Shown here piece by piece: positions 52,455 to 61,953 of a stretch of DNA of 64,000 nucleotides (position 1 is its first letter; each line of letters opens with the position of its first letter). The position numbers and the translations under genes are program-made. The notes beneath the pieces are model-generated. The model had not been told where the DNA came from, searched no databases, and was given only the letters and a program-made list of their open reading frames with translations. Source of the stretch: Solidesulfovibrio carbinolicus (lineage in GTDB: Bacteria > Desulfobacterota > Desulfovibrionia > Desulfovibrionales > Desulfovibrionaceae); NCBI RefSeq assembly GCF_004135975.1, contig NZ_CP026538.1, positions 496,001 to 560,000 of the forward strand, given 5' to 3'.

Positions 52455-52940
52455 ATGAACGCTCTTCGTTATGTTGGTCTGTTTGTGATGATGGCAATGC
52501 TTGGTGATTTGTTTTTTGCAAGGGCTGCGCAAAGCAAGGAATGCACCAAGTTTGTTGTTGTTTTCAACGAAAAACTGACGAGCGTGCCAGAGGGTGTTTA
52601 TGTTGGCAACAAGATGATTGGAATAGCTCGTATTGCAGAAGATGGAAGAGCTGGACTCAAGGAGCTTGTTATTTGCATAGAAAATGAGCACACTGGAAAT
52701 ATTGAAAAGAATTCCATATGCTACTTGTCCGGAGGTAAGTTGATGATTTACAATGTGTGGTCAACAGGCGTTGCCCTTCGCGAGGGAGACAGTCTGGATG
52801 GATTTCCAAGCAGGAACAGTGTGTACATGTATGAAGCACGGATGATGTTTGATGCGGCAATGGAATATGTTTTGTTGTTCGTCCGCGAGCAGTTGGGCAG
52901 TTTGTTTGGAGAGGTGGGTATGCAAAATAAAAAGCTCTAA
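52455..52940 (+). CDS. Secreted/anchored MCE (MlaD)-like small protein
   Basis: The product has 161 residues from ATG 52455, behind GGAGAGG. After an N-terminal hydrophobic segment (YVGLFVMMAMLGDLFFARAAQ) comes about 75 residues with FVVVFNEKLTSVPEGVYVGNKMIGIARIAEDGRAGLKELVICIENEHTGNIEKNSICYL, which follows the MCE/MlaD pattern of lipid-transport substrate-binding proteins. The match is by eye and weak. No Mla permease genes are nearby. AT-rich, unlike its neighbours, so possibly acquired. Confidence 0.45.
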   Translation: MNALRYVGLFVMMAMLGDLFFARAAQSKECTKFVVVFNEKLTSVPEGVYVGNKMIGIARIAEDGRAGLKELVICIENEHTGNIEKNSICYLSGGKLMIYNVWSTGVALREGDSLDGFPSRNSVYMYEARMMFDAAMEYVLLFVREQLGSLFGEVGMQNKKL

Positions 52941-53034
52941 AAATTGCTTCTATTGGTCCGCCAAGGCGTGACTCTGCGGAGCAAACGCTATAATTACACA
53001 AACAAGCTGCTCGTAAATAAACAGGAGGCAACAA

Positions 53035-54057
53035 TTGGAAGCCGCGTGGATGTGGATTGGCTTCAACCTGCTGGTCCTGGTTCTTTTAGCCCTTGACCTT
53101 GGGGTTCTCCACCGCAAGGGGCGCGAGATCGGCGTACGCGAGGCCCTGCTGCTTAGTCTGGGCTATGTTGTGCTGGCCCTGGCCTTCGGTGCTGGAGTTT
53201 ATCATTTTCTCGGCCCGCAGGCTGGAGCCGAGTATATAACGGGCTACCTCATCGAGAAAAGCCTTTCCATTGACAATATCTTCGTGTTCGTCCTTGTCTT
53301 CCTGCACTTTTCCGTACCCCGCGACTGCCAGCACAAGGTCCTTTTTTGGGGCATCTTGGGAGCGCTCGTCATGCGTGCCTCGCTCATCCTGGCCGGTGCG
53401 GCGATCATCGAGAGTTTTCACTGGATCATTTACGTCTTCGGAGCATTCCTCGTGTTCACGGGAATCAAGATGCTGGTCACGGTGGGACAGGAGCCCAACC
53501 TAGACGAAAACCGCATCAATCGGTTCATGCGCCGCCACTTCAGGGTGACAGAGGGCTTTGAAGGCAGTAAATTCATTGTCCGGCGCGATGGCGCACTCTA
53601 CATCACGCCTCTTCTCATCGTTCTAGTGCTCATCGAATTCACCGACGTGGTCTTCGCCCTGGATTCCATACCGGCTATCTTCGCCATCACCACCGACCCA
53701 TTCATCGTTTACACGTCAAACGTATTCGCCATCCTAGGCCTTAGGGCGCTTTACTTCGCCCTGGTGGGCATCATCCACCGCTTTCACTATCTCAAGTACG
53801 GCCTGTCGCTTGTGCTCGTGGTCGTAGGCGGAAAGATGATCGTCAACGCATGGTTTGGTGAGAAGATCGTGCCCACCGAGATGGCGCTGCTGATTACATC
53901 CGGGATCATCGCCGCGTCCATGGTCTTTTCGATGTTCAAGACACGCGCCGAGCCAACCAAGGAGCAACTGAACGAGGCAGCCCGCTGGTGGGTACCGGGC
54001 AGCCCACCCAAAGCCGAACCCTCGTCCCGCGAGAAGAAAGGGGCCGGGGAGTTCTGA
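53035..54057 (+). CDS. TerC/Alx-family integral membrane protein
   Basis: The product has 340 residues starting at TTG 53035, fixed by AGGAGG 6 bp upstream. About nine membrane segments. The family signature is clear: GYLIEKSLSIDNIFVFVLVF, then LIVLVLIEFTDVVFALDSIPAIFAITTDPFIVYTSNVFAILGLRALYFAL. TerC/Alx proteins handle manganese efflux or metal loading of exported proteins. A TATAAT at 52989-52994 is a possible -10. I did not find a yybP-ykoY riboswitch in the short leader. Confidence 0.9.
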   Translation: MEAAWMWIGFNLLVLVLLALDLGVLHRKGREIGVREALLLSLGYVVLALAFGAGVYHFLGPQAGAEYITGYLIEKSLSIDNIFVFVLVFLHFSVPRDCQHKVLFWGILGALVMRASLILAGAAIIESFHWIIYVFGAFLVFTGIKMLVTVGQEPNLDENRINRFMRRHFRVTEGFEGSKFIVRRDGALYITPLLIVLVLIEFTDVVFALDSIPAIFAITTDPFIVYTSNVFAILGLRALYFALVGIIHRFHYLKYGLSLVLVVVGGKMIVNAWFGEKIVPTEMALLITSGIIAASMVFSMFKTRAEPTKEQLNEAARWWVPGSPPKAEPSSREKKGAGEF

Positions 54058-54309
54058 CCGCCCCATGCTGCGAGTTGTTGCCGGAAAGCATGGAAACGCC
54101 AACACAAGGTGAATAACGCAATCTATCCGAGAAACGCTTAACCAAGGGGGCCACGGAACACCCGGAAAGAACACCCTGTTTACGTCCGAAGCATCCGCGC
54201 TCCGCGGGTCTCATTGGGCTTGCCTCGAGACGTACCAAAAAATAGAGGAGGCGAACCACCCCGGTGCAGACTGATGCTGTAGCAGCCGCTTGCAACCAGG
54301 TAAAGGCTG

Positions 54310-56487
54310 ATGAGTGAAACGCGTAAAGAATTTTCTGATCTGAGTGGCCAAATAGAGAGGGTCACTTTTACCAGCGAAGAGAGTGGCTACACCATTGCTA
54401 AGGTCAAGGTGTATGGCCGTCGTGAACTCGTGACCGTCGTAGGCAATATTTTGTGCCCCACTCCGGGTGAGATCATCAAGATGAAGGGGGAGTGGTCCAA
54501 TCACCCCAAGTTCGGCGAGCAGTTCAAACTTGCATATTATAAGACGACTACCCCTGCCTCCGTCCACGGAATTGAGAAGTACCTCGGATCTGGTCTCATC
54601 AAGGGCATCGGCCCGGTTATGGCCAAGCGCATCGTCAAGCTGTTCGGAGAGGCCACCCTGGACGTCATTGAAGCAGACATCCAGAAGCTTATCGAGGTGC
54701 CGGGCATCGGCTCCAAACGTGTTGGGATGATTGGCCAGGCCTGGGAAGAGCAGAAAGAAATTCGGTCTGTCATGCTGTTCCTCCAGACCCACGGGGTCAG
54801 TTCCGGATACGCGACGAAAATCTACAAGCAGTACAAAAACGAATCCATTGCCGTGGTTCAGGATAATCCTTACCGACTGGCTCACGACATTTTCGGCATC
54901 GGCTTCGTCACCGCAGACAAAATCGCGCAGAAGCTCGGCTTCGATAATAATTCGCCATTACGGGCCGAGGCCGGCATCCTGTATGTCCTTCACCAGCTTT
55001 CGGATGAAGGGCATGTCTTTTATCCCCAAGACCCCTTGATCGAAAAGGCCATCGAGATTCTGGAAGTGGAGCCAGGAGTTTTGATGGATGCCCTTGGCCG
55101 GCTTGCAAGGGAGCAGAAGATCGTCGTCGAAACGCTGGACCAGCCTAGTGGCCCGGTAGAGGCTGTCTACCTTGCCAAGTTCAACCTTTCCGAGAAGCAG
55201 GTGGCGGCCAGGCTAAAAGCTCTACAGACCGCTGCCAAGGGTGTCCGTGCCATTGACGATGAGAAGGCCGTAGAGTGGGTCCAGGAAAAGCTGTCCATGA
55301 CCCTGGCCGCAAAGCAGGTGGAAGCGGTCAAGGCCGCCGCCACGAGCAAGGTCCTGGTCATTACTGGCGGACCGGGGACGGGCAAAACGACAATTATCCG
55401 AGCCATCCTGAAAATCTTCTCAGCGATCACCCATCATATCTTGTTGGCCGCCCCGACTGGCCGGGCGGCGAAGCGTATGTCGGAGGCCACAGGGCATGAA
55501 GCGAAAACGCTCCACAGGCTGCTTGAGTATTCCATGCAGAAAGGCGGGTTCCAGAAGAACGAGGATCATCCGCTCGATTGCGAGTTGATTGTCGTGGACG
55601 AGGCGTCCATGATTGACCTGATCCTAATGCACCACCTGCTCAAGGCGATTCCAAGGCCGGCCACTCTCATTTTGGTTGGCGACGTGGACCAGTTGCCCTC
55701 GGTAGGGGCGGGAAATGTGCTCAAGGACGTGATCGCCTCTGGAGCCATCCCGGTCGTGGAGTTGAACGAAATTTTCCGGCAGGCTCAGGAGTCCTCCATC
55801 ATTGTCAACGCTCACAGGATCAACAAGGGCGTGATGCCTGACACCCGGCCTAGGAAAGAAGCTGACGACTTTTACTTTGTCGAGGAAGAAGAGCCGGAAA
55901 GGGCTTTGCAGAGGATCATCCAACTGGTTCGAGAGCGAATCCCGACGCGGTTTGGGCTCGACCCCATCAATCAGGTCCAGGTGCTGACGCCGATGAACCG
56001 AGGGGTTGTTGGGACAACCAACTTGAATTTGGCACTCCAGGCCGCTTTGAATCCCAATGGCGCGGAGGTGGTTCGTGGCGGGCGCACTTATCGGGTCGGG
56101 GACAAGGTCATGCAGATCAAAAATGACTATGATCGGGAGGTTTTCAACGGGGATCTTGGCAGAATCATTGGGATTGATGAGGAAGAGCAGGAACTCACCG
56201 TCGACATTGACGGCAGGTCTATCGTGTACGATTTCTCTGGACTTGATGAGCTTGTTCTGGCGTACGGCGTTTCGATCCATAAGTCCCAAGGTTCGGAGTA
56301 CCCAGCGATTGTGATCCCTGTCCTAATTCAGCACTATGTGATGCTTCAACGAAATTTGCTGTATACTGGGGTTACTCGTGGGAAGAAGCTCGTTGTCATC
56401 GTGGGTACTAAGAAAGCTCTAGGAATTGCTGTCAGAAACAACAAGACGATTTCTCGCCATACATATTTAGCTAGTAGGTTAAACTGA
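54310..56487 (+). CDS. recD2: RecD2-type DNA helicase
   Basis: The product has 725 residues. N-terminal OB-like region and helix-hairpin-helix repeats (LGSGLIKGIGPVMAKRIVKLFG, LIEVPGIGSKRV) precede the SF1B helicase: Walker A GGPGTGKTTII (residues about 353-363), LIVVDEASMIDLILMHHLL, VGDVDQLPSVGAGNVLKDVI and the C-terminal GVSIHKSQGSEYPAIVIPVL. The length and HhH region define RecD2, which acts without RecBC, rather than RecD. It unwinds 5'-3' and takes part in repair. The start codon ATG 54310 was chosen by the family N-terminus. Confidence 0.93.
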   Translation: MSETRKEFSDLSGQIERVTFTSEESGYTIAKVKVYGRRELVTVVGNILCPTPGEIIKMKGEWSNHPKFGEQFKLAYYKTTTPASVHGIEKYLGSGLIKGIGPVMAKRIVKLFGEATLDVIEADIQKLIEVPGIGSKRVGMIGQAWEEQKEIRSVMLFLQTHGVSSGYATKIYKQYKNESIAVVQDNPYRLAHDIFGIGFVTADKIAQKLGFDNNSPLRAEAGILYVLHQLSDEGHVFYPQDPLIEKAIEILEVEPGVLMDALGRLAREQKIVVETLDQPSGPVEAVYLAKFNLSEKQVAARLKALQTAAKGVRAIDDEKAVEWVQEKLSMTLAAKQVEAVKAAATSKVLVITGGPGTGKTTIIRAILKIFSAITHHILLAAPTGRAAKRMSEATGHEAKTLHRLLEYSMQKGGFQKNEDHPLDCELIVVDEASMIDLILMHHLLKAIPRPATLILVGDVDQLPSVGAGNVLKDVIASGAIPVVELNEIFRQAQESSIIVNAHRINKGVMPDTRPRKEADDFYFVEEEEPERALQRIIQLVRERIPTRFGLDPINQVQVLTPMNRGVVGTTNLNLALQAALNPNGAEVVRGGRTYRVGDKVMQIKNDYDREVFNGDLGRIIGIDEEEQELTVDIDGRSIVYDFSGLDELVLAYGVSIHKSQGSEYPAIVIPVLIQHYVMLQRNLLYTGVTRGKKLVVIVGTKKALGIAVRNNKTISRHTYLASRLN

Positions 56488-56734
56488 ATGATTGGCCTAG
56501 TGTGGATCGTTGTAAAAATTTAATTTGTTGCAGGTCTGTTTTTCGCGCCATAGGGCGGCCGCCGACACGCGCCTATCTATAAGTCCTACATGGTTGGCAA
56601 GGAAATACTTGATCCATGGCGAAGAGTTACAATGGCGTTGAGACACTGCTTTTGCTTTATGATAATCGATGTGCTGTCACAATGAGAGAGGAATTCAATA
56701 AAATAGTTCTTTTTTATGATGAAGGGAACTGCCA

Positions 56735-58306
56735 ATGAGTGAAACGAATAGCAGGGCCAACGCCAGCGCCTGGGGGATTCTGGCAGCCATGGGCTTTGGC
56801 GCGCTCATCGCCCAGATGTTCAGCACGGTGATTGGTCCCGCCTTGCCTACAATCAAAGACGATCTCGACCTGTCCCTGTCGATGCAGGCCTGGACGATCA
56901 CTTCATACAGCCTTGCCTTCGGCACGGCGCTGATCGCTGGCGGTCGCCTCGGCGACCTCGTAGGCGAAGTCCGCATGATTGTGATCGGCTATATGGTTTT
57001 CGGCGGCGGCCTTATCCTGTCCGCCGTGGCCACGAGCGGCTTGCTCATGGTGTCCGGGCGCACTGTGCAAGGCATCGGCATCGGTATTTCAGCACCGGCC
57101 ACCCTGTCCATCGTGGTAAACGCATTTTCCGCTTCCCGATGTGGATTCGCTGTCGGCGTATGGGGATTTGCACACGGGTTCGGACTGCTGGTCGGTCCGA
57201 TATTCGCGGGCTACATGCTCGACCTGCTGAGTTGGCGCTGGGTCTTCTGGCTCGCCGTGCCACTGACTACCGCAGTCATCCTCGTCACTCTGGCGGCTAC
57301 AAGGAACTATTGCAGCGTACTGTCTTCCGGCCGCTATGACATCATCGGTCTCGTCCTCGGCGGCCTTGGCATCACCTTGGTTACCTATGGATTGCAAAAC
57401 GCCAGCAACGGCTGGGGTACTCCTAACACCTGGGGGACTCTGGCGGTCGGCGTTGTGCTGCTCGCCTTGTTCGGCGTTGTCGAGACCCGCACCGATTGTC
57501 CCCTCATCGATTTTTCCCTGTGGCGTGAGCGTCTTTTTTCCGGCGCTTTTTTTGCCGAAAGCGCCGTTGGTTTCGTCTATATCCCGATGCTGACCGTCGT
57601 GGGATCACTGTTTTTCATCGAAGTTCTTGGTTATTCCCCAGTGATGGCCAGTTGGGTCATCGTCATCACGACCGGAGCTTGCATGGTGCTTGAACCGCCC
57701 GCAGGTCGCCTTATTGACCACATCGGACCGGGAATTCCCATTGTGGCTGCACTGGCCATGCAGGCCGTCGCGTTGTTCTGGATGGGCACCTTCTGTCCGG
57801 AGACAACCCTGGGCGAACTCATCATCCCCTTGGCGCTGATGGGAGCAGGCGTCGGAATCGCCTTGCCAGCCTGCAATGCGGCCGGGATGCGTACACTCAA
57901 GCCCGAACAGGCAGGCATGGGCTCGGGTCTTCTTCAGATGACATTCAACGTACCGGCCGCGCTAGGTGCCGCCCTGGTCACATCGATCATGGGGTCTCAC
58001 TGCTTGGCCAAGGTGGGGGCAGTGTTGGCTGGAAAGCCGTATCTCCAGCAGGGCCTGGAATATGCGCAAGCCATCAAAGACGGGAATGATGCAGCCGCCG
58101 CAGCCATCCTCAAGTCGCTTCCCTCCAATTCAGCCGCAATGGTGGAAAACGCCATGGTTTCAGCGCAAGCCTCAACAATCGCCATGAGCATGACGGTGCT
58201 TGGAAGCATTGCCCTGGTTGGGGCGATCATGGCTCTGCTGATCATCGGCCGCCGCAGGTGCCCAGAGGAAAATCCACTTGCTGGCTCAGTTCAGGATCAG
58301 GAGTGA
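56735..58306 (+). CDS. MFS exporter of the DHA2 (EmrB-like, 14-TM) family
   Basis: The product has 523 residues with about 14 membrane segments. The start has the DHA2 look (FGALIAQMFSTVIGPALPTIKDDLDLSLSMQAWTITSYSLAFG), the loop GGRLGDLVGEVRM is motif A, and GRTVQGIGIGISAPATLSIV is motif C-like. These are proton-driven drug or metabolite exporters. No EmrA partner or regulator is next to it, so the substrate is unknown. It stands as a single gene with 247 bp upstream and no visible operator. Confidence 0.88.
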   Translation: MSETNSRANASAWGILAAMGFGALIAQMFSTVIGPALPTIKDDLDLSLSMQAWTITSYSLAFGTALIAGGRLGDLVGEVRMIVIGYMVFGGGLILSAVATSGLLMVSGRTVQGIGIGISAPATLSIVVNAFSASRCGFAVGVWGFAHGFGLLVGPIFAGYMLDLLSWRWVFWLAVPLTTAVILVTLAATRNYCSVLSSGRYDIIGLVLGGLGITLVTYGLQNASNGWGTPNTWGTLAVGVVLLALFGVVETRTDCPLIDFSLWRERLFSGAFFAESAVGFVYIPMLTVVGSLFFIEVLGYSPVMASWVIVITTGACMVLEPPAGRLIDHIGPGIPIVAALAMQAVALFWMGTFCPETTLGELIIPLALMGAGVGIALPACNAAGMRTLKPEQAGMGSGLLQMTFNVPAALGAALVTSIMGSHCLAKVGAVLAGKPYLQQGLEYAQAIKDGNDAAAAAILKSLPSNSAAMVENAMVSAQASTIAMSMTVLGSIALVGAIMALLIIGRRRCPEENPLAGSVQDQE

Positions 58307-58608
58307 GTTGCCGCCAAGGGGCGCTGATTGCCCTTGTCCGGACGGACTGGGGTTGCTGCTCCGCGTTTGATTTGGTCGCCTACGACATGCAACAAGACCG
58401 GATCTTTAGAATAGGCCTCGCGGATATTCTCCAACGTCACGATTCGCGGTTCGAGAAGGAGGGCGGGTGGGACGGGATGTGGCTGCCGTATTTGGCCAAC
58501 AATTCATCGACGACAACATTCGCATCTGGGAGCGAATGATCGTGGTGCTGGACAGCGGTGAGCTCTGCCCGAGCCCTCTACTTGCTTGGAAGCCATGATG
58601 AACATTGC

Positions 58609-59004
58609 TCATAGAGCCTGGACCCTGGCACCGGCCTTCACCTGGATTGGCCGAGCTTGACGAGGGTTGTTTAAACGTTCGATAATGAAGCCGGAAAATA
58701 GCGGGAAATATTCCGACGCGGCGTTGTTGTGAAGAACTGGCGGGCCTCTTTCAGGAGATAGTCGCATTCTCACCTTGGAAGGATTCCATCGGGCAAGGGG
58801 CGGACCGTGTGCGTCGGCCGGATCATCCCCGCGAGCGCGGGGAACAGCTGCGCCATCTGCTCCTCTGAGGGCCAAGCGGATCGACCTTGCCGATCTGAAA
58901 AATGGGGGCTGCTTTGACTGGAAACGTCGGGCTTGGAGGGTGCGCACGCTAAGGCCCAGGAACTGGGCAGCTTGGCGTGCGTCGAGGAGATTGGGGGTCT
59001 GCAT
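58609..59004 (-). pseudogene. AlpA-like HTH gene, broken
   Basis: The frame starts MQTPNLLDARQAAQFLGLSVRTLQARRFQSKQPPFFR, a MerR/AlpA-type helix-turn-helix start. After that the sequence fits only if the frame is shifted (a FFQIGKVDPLG-like continuation), and then it passes through a CRISPR-like repeat read as PRARGDDP. The rest (to 131 residues) is not protein-like. The gene is degraded. Confidence 0.55.
58819..58847 (+). repeat. Solitary type I-E-like CRISPR repeat
   Basis: The 29 bases contain CGGATCATCCCCGCGAGCGC followed by GGGGAACAG, matching the common I-E repeat form (CGGTTCATCCCCGCG, a short loop, then CGCGGGGAACAC) at all but two or so positions. No second copy is found at spacer distance, so it is not an array. 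Confidence 0.6.
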
Positions 59005-59175
59005 GGCTAGTCCTCCTTGGGGTACTCGCTGCGGTGGGGTGCAGCGGGGGAGTTAGCCATGGTAGAGCGGATTTTGAGGATTACCGCATGGTCGCCTTAA
59101 TCGGGATTAAGGCGATCACGAGTTTTTCGCCTTTTCGGGTAGTTGTTTGTTTTTCTTGTTAAGGCGTTGAAGTAA

Positions 59176-61854
59176 TTACAATTGATTATGTGCTCTGTCG
59201 AGTGACTCTGTGTCCAGTGCGTATAACCTCTCAGAAAAATACCGACACAAATTGACGCCTATCAGGGGGTGTAACTTCATGATTTCTAAAAAAACGGCGG
59301 CGTTGATCACATAGACTTCCACATCGCTTTGCGCCAGATAGTCCAGCGAACCGGGGAGGTCCAAAAAAACGTCCAACACTCCGAACATTCCGCCAGAAGC
59401 GATTTCTGTCCGCTTCTGGCCAGCGGCGTCGTGTGCAACGATGACGCCGCTGGTCACAAGATGGATGCCCGCGAAGGTTTCCCCGGCCTTGGCAATGACC
59501 GTCCCGGCGGAAAAGACCGTGTGTTCGGAGATCGAGGCAACAGCACGGAGTTCCTTGAGCCCCAGACCACTGAAAATCGGATAGCGGCCGAGGGTTTGCA
59601 TGAGCATGATGACAGGCGGCATGGACGCCTCCTTGGCGGTTATGCGTTGCCGGGCATACAATGCGGCTTGGCGCACGTCAGCATCGGCGCAGGCGAGCCC
59701 GGCTGAAGTCGTCGACAGAAAGGCCGGGTTGGCGGCGTGCTCGCCGATGACGCAGAAGGCCAGTAGCCGGAGACAGGGATCATCGGATGCGCTGAGCGCA
59801 TGGAGGACGCGCTCCGGCGACTGCCCGCGCATCAGTGGCAGGGCGCGTCTTCCCCGCTGGATGACTTCCTCTTCGGGCAGGGTATCCACGAGGGGAACCA
59901 GACGGTCGGCCAACACCGGATCCAGGACATTTTCGAGATATTCGGCGGCAGCGTCGGATTTGCCTGCGCCAAGGGATGCAAAGACCAGGCGCATGTCCGG
60001 CTGGACCACCCACAGGGCCATAAAGGCCAGGTAGAGCTGCTCGCGGCGTTTTTCGCGAAGGGCCATCCGCAGCAGTTCAGCTGTCATCGCCTGGGGGATG
60101 GCTTCGAGGGCCCGCGCGGCGATAATGGCTTCATACGCTTCCTGCAATCGCCGGCAGACAAACGGCGTCATGTCCGCTTGTCCCATGTGCCCCAGGCGCA
60201 TGGCCTCCAGCAAGCCCTCCTGGGCTCGTTGCGAGGCAGTGGCCAGGAGGGCCTGCTCGAGGATCGGCGAGATGTCCGGGCCATAGCGCGCCAAGGTGTC
60301 TACGGCGGCCCGACGCACGGCCTCCACATCATCCAGAAGTTCCGTCAAACGGCCCACGGCCAGCATATCCCGGCTCAGTGCGAAGGAGGCCGCCGCCTCG
60401 GCCCGCGTCGCCGCATCCGGCGATTCCAGAAGGCCTTGGGCCGTGTCCGGATCAAGCTCCGGCAGGTCCAGTTCGGCCAGCCGAGCCAGCATTTCCTCGG
60501 GATAATCTTGGGGTTCCATGGACGGACCATGGGGGGAGGCCGTTTCGGTCTGCCCGGAGGCGACGTTGACGAAGCGGTCGAAATCGAGACTGTCCTGGGC
60601 AATAACTTGGCGCAGGCCGGCGTGGTAACGCCTGCGGAACCGGAAAGTCTCGTTGATCCAGGCCAGGGCCAGGGCTAACGCCAGATACGACAAGCCCCGA
60701 GGGGAAATCTCCTGCTTGAGGGCGAGCAGCAGGAGCGCCCCGAACATGCTGGCGCTTTGGGTGAGGGAGCCTCGGATAAAGACTTGGCTCCAGGCGGCGA
60801 TGTCCCGGGGCAAGAGGCTGAAGAGTTGTTTGGTCAGGGGGCCAAGAGCCGAGCGTTGCAGAAAGATGCTGGAAAACTGGGCATAGGCCGCTGCCGGAAG
60901 GCTGAAAAAAGCGGCCATGGCCCCGAAGGCGACGGCGTAGTTGAGCGGCGCGGCCAGGGCGATGGCCCGGATGGACACCGCGTCGTAGCCGCGCCCGAAA
61001 ACCGTGATGCACAAAAAGACGCAGCCAGTAAGACCAGCCCGGAACCAGCCGAGAAAGCCCAGGAGAGCTTGTTCATCGGCAAAGGCGGCGGCGGTTACCG
61101 TGCCGAATTGGTAGGTGAGAATCGGCAGGATGAGGTTGGGCAAGATGGCGCAGACGCACAGAAAGCGAAAGATGGGATAGCGCCCGAGGGCCGCGGCCAC
61201 TTCGACTAACGCGAAACGGGCGTCGCCTTTCTCGGCTCGGTTGGAAAGCGCCCCACGCGACGCCGCACCGTGTCCGGGCAGGGCCATGACCAGGGCCAGA
61301 GCGCCGTTGGCCGCAGCGGCCACGAGCAGCAACGCGTCGATTCCAAGCATGTCGGTCAGCGGCGAGCAGACCAGGCTGCCAAGGGTACTGCCGAGCACCT
61401 GGGCCGCCATAAGCAGGCGAAAAAGCCGTTTCCCCTGGCGCGCGTCGAAGATATACTGCATGAGATTCCACAAATAGACGAGCAGAAAGGCGTCCATGAG
61501 GGAGAGCAACTGGTAAAGCAGCGGGTAGACCAGCTCCAGGCCGCGTTGGGCCAGGACATAGAACAGGACTTGCAGCAGACCGGCGAGGAGAAAAAAAATG
61601 CCTAGCAGTGTCCTGTCCGAGAACCGCAGGCTTAGGCGACGGCAGAAGGAAAACAGGCCAATGGCTAGGGCTCCGCTGGCGCACAGCATGAGCGGCAGGC
61701 TGTCCGGCCCGTATCGCTTGAGGAACGAGGCGTCGACGTAATTGCGAAAGATGGCGAAAAAAAAGAAAACGGACAGAAAGAGGCCAGCCGCTTTAAGAAA
61801 CGATGCGCTCTCCGTGGGGTATACGCCGAGACGTTTTTCGAGAAACCTGCGCAT
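59176..61854 (-). CDS. NTT-like membrane transporter with HEAT repeats and C-terminal cNMP-binding domain
   Basis: The product has 892 residues from ATG 61854; the frame is open to 62019, but that part overlaps the divergent gene's start. Residues 1-420 form about 12 membrane segments of the ATP/ADP-translocase (Npt1/Npt2) type. The middle (about 490-740) is helical HEAT-like repeats (LPELDPDTAQGLLESPDAATRAEAAASFALS, LLDDVEAVRRAAVDTLARYG). The C-terminus is a cyclic-nucleotide-binding fold (FSGLGLKELRAVASISEHTVFSAGTVIAKAGE, then GIHLVTSGVIVAHD). Substrate and ligand are unknown. Confidence 0.75.
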   Translation of the reverse strand: MRRFLEKRLGVYPTESASFLKAAGLFLSVFFFFAIFRNYVDASFLKRYGPDSLPLMLCASGALAIGLFSFCRRLSLRFSDRTLLGIFFLLAGLLQVLFYVLAQRGLELVYPLLYQLLSLMDAFLLVYLWNLMQYIFDARQGKRLFRLLMAAQVLGSTLGSLVCSPLTDMLGIDALLLVAAAANGALALVMALPGHGAASRGALSNRAEKGDARFALVEVAAALGRYPIFRFLCVCAILPNLILPILTYQFGTVTAAAFADEQALLGFLGWFRAGLTGCVFLCITVFGRGYDAVSIRAIALAAPLNYAVAFGAMAAFFSLPAAAYAQFSSIFLQRSALGPLTKQLFSLLPRDIAAWSQVFIRGSLTQSASMFGALLLLALKQEISPRGLSYLALALALAWINETFRFRRRYHAGLRQVIAQDSLDFDRFVNVASGQTETASPHGPSMEPQDYPEEMLARLAELDLPELDPDTAQGLLESPDAATRAEAAASFALSRDMLAVGRLTELLDDVEAVRRAAVDTLARYGPDISPILEQALLATASQRAQEGLLEAMRLGHMGQADMTPFVCRRLQEAYEAIIAARALEAIPQAMTAELLRMALREKRREQLYLAFMALWVVQPDMRLVFASLGAGKSDAAAEYLENVLDPVLADRLVPLVDTLPEEEVIQRGRRALPLMRGQSPERVLHALSASDDPCLRLLAFCVIGEHAANPAFLSTTSAGLACADADVRQAALYARQRITAKEASMPPVIMLMQTLGRYPIFSGLGLKELRAVASISEHTVFSAGTVIAKAGETFAGIHLVTSGVIVAHDAAGQKRTEIASGGMFGVLDVFLDLPGSLDYLAQSDVEVYVINAAVFLEIMKLHPLIGVNLCRYFSERLYALDTESLDRAHNQL

Positions 61855-61953
61855 GGTTCGCCCTGGGCCAAGCCGTTTGGCGCTGAAACTATTCCATATT
61901 CTTGTGGCAGGATGCCGCAAGAGGGGTCTTTTTGCAATGCAGTCGGAGCGATA

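Larger units (their letters stand above)
58307..59175. other. Gene-poor region with HTH-gene debris
   Basis: No intact gene is seen except a broken HTH gene at its right side and one CRISPR-like repeat. Frames between 58400 and 58610 read DVAAVFGQQFIDDNIRIWER for a short distance, perhaps another fragment, but I cannot name it. Confidence 0.4.

Noticed and set aside
52941-53034. yybP-ykoY manganese riboswitch before the TerC gene
   Set aside because: The leader is under 100 bp and I could not find the conserved loops of that riboswitch; only a possible -10 and the ribosome site are seen.
58760-58920. CRISPR array
   Set aside because: Only one repeat is present; sequences 61 bp to either side do not match, and no cas genes are in the window.
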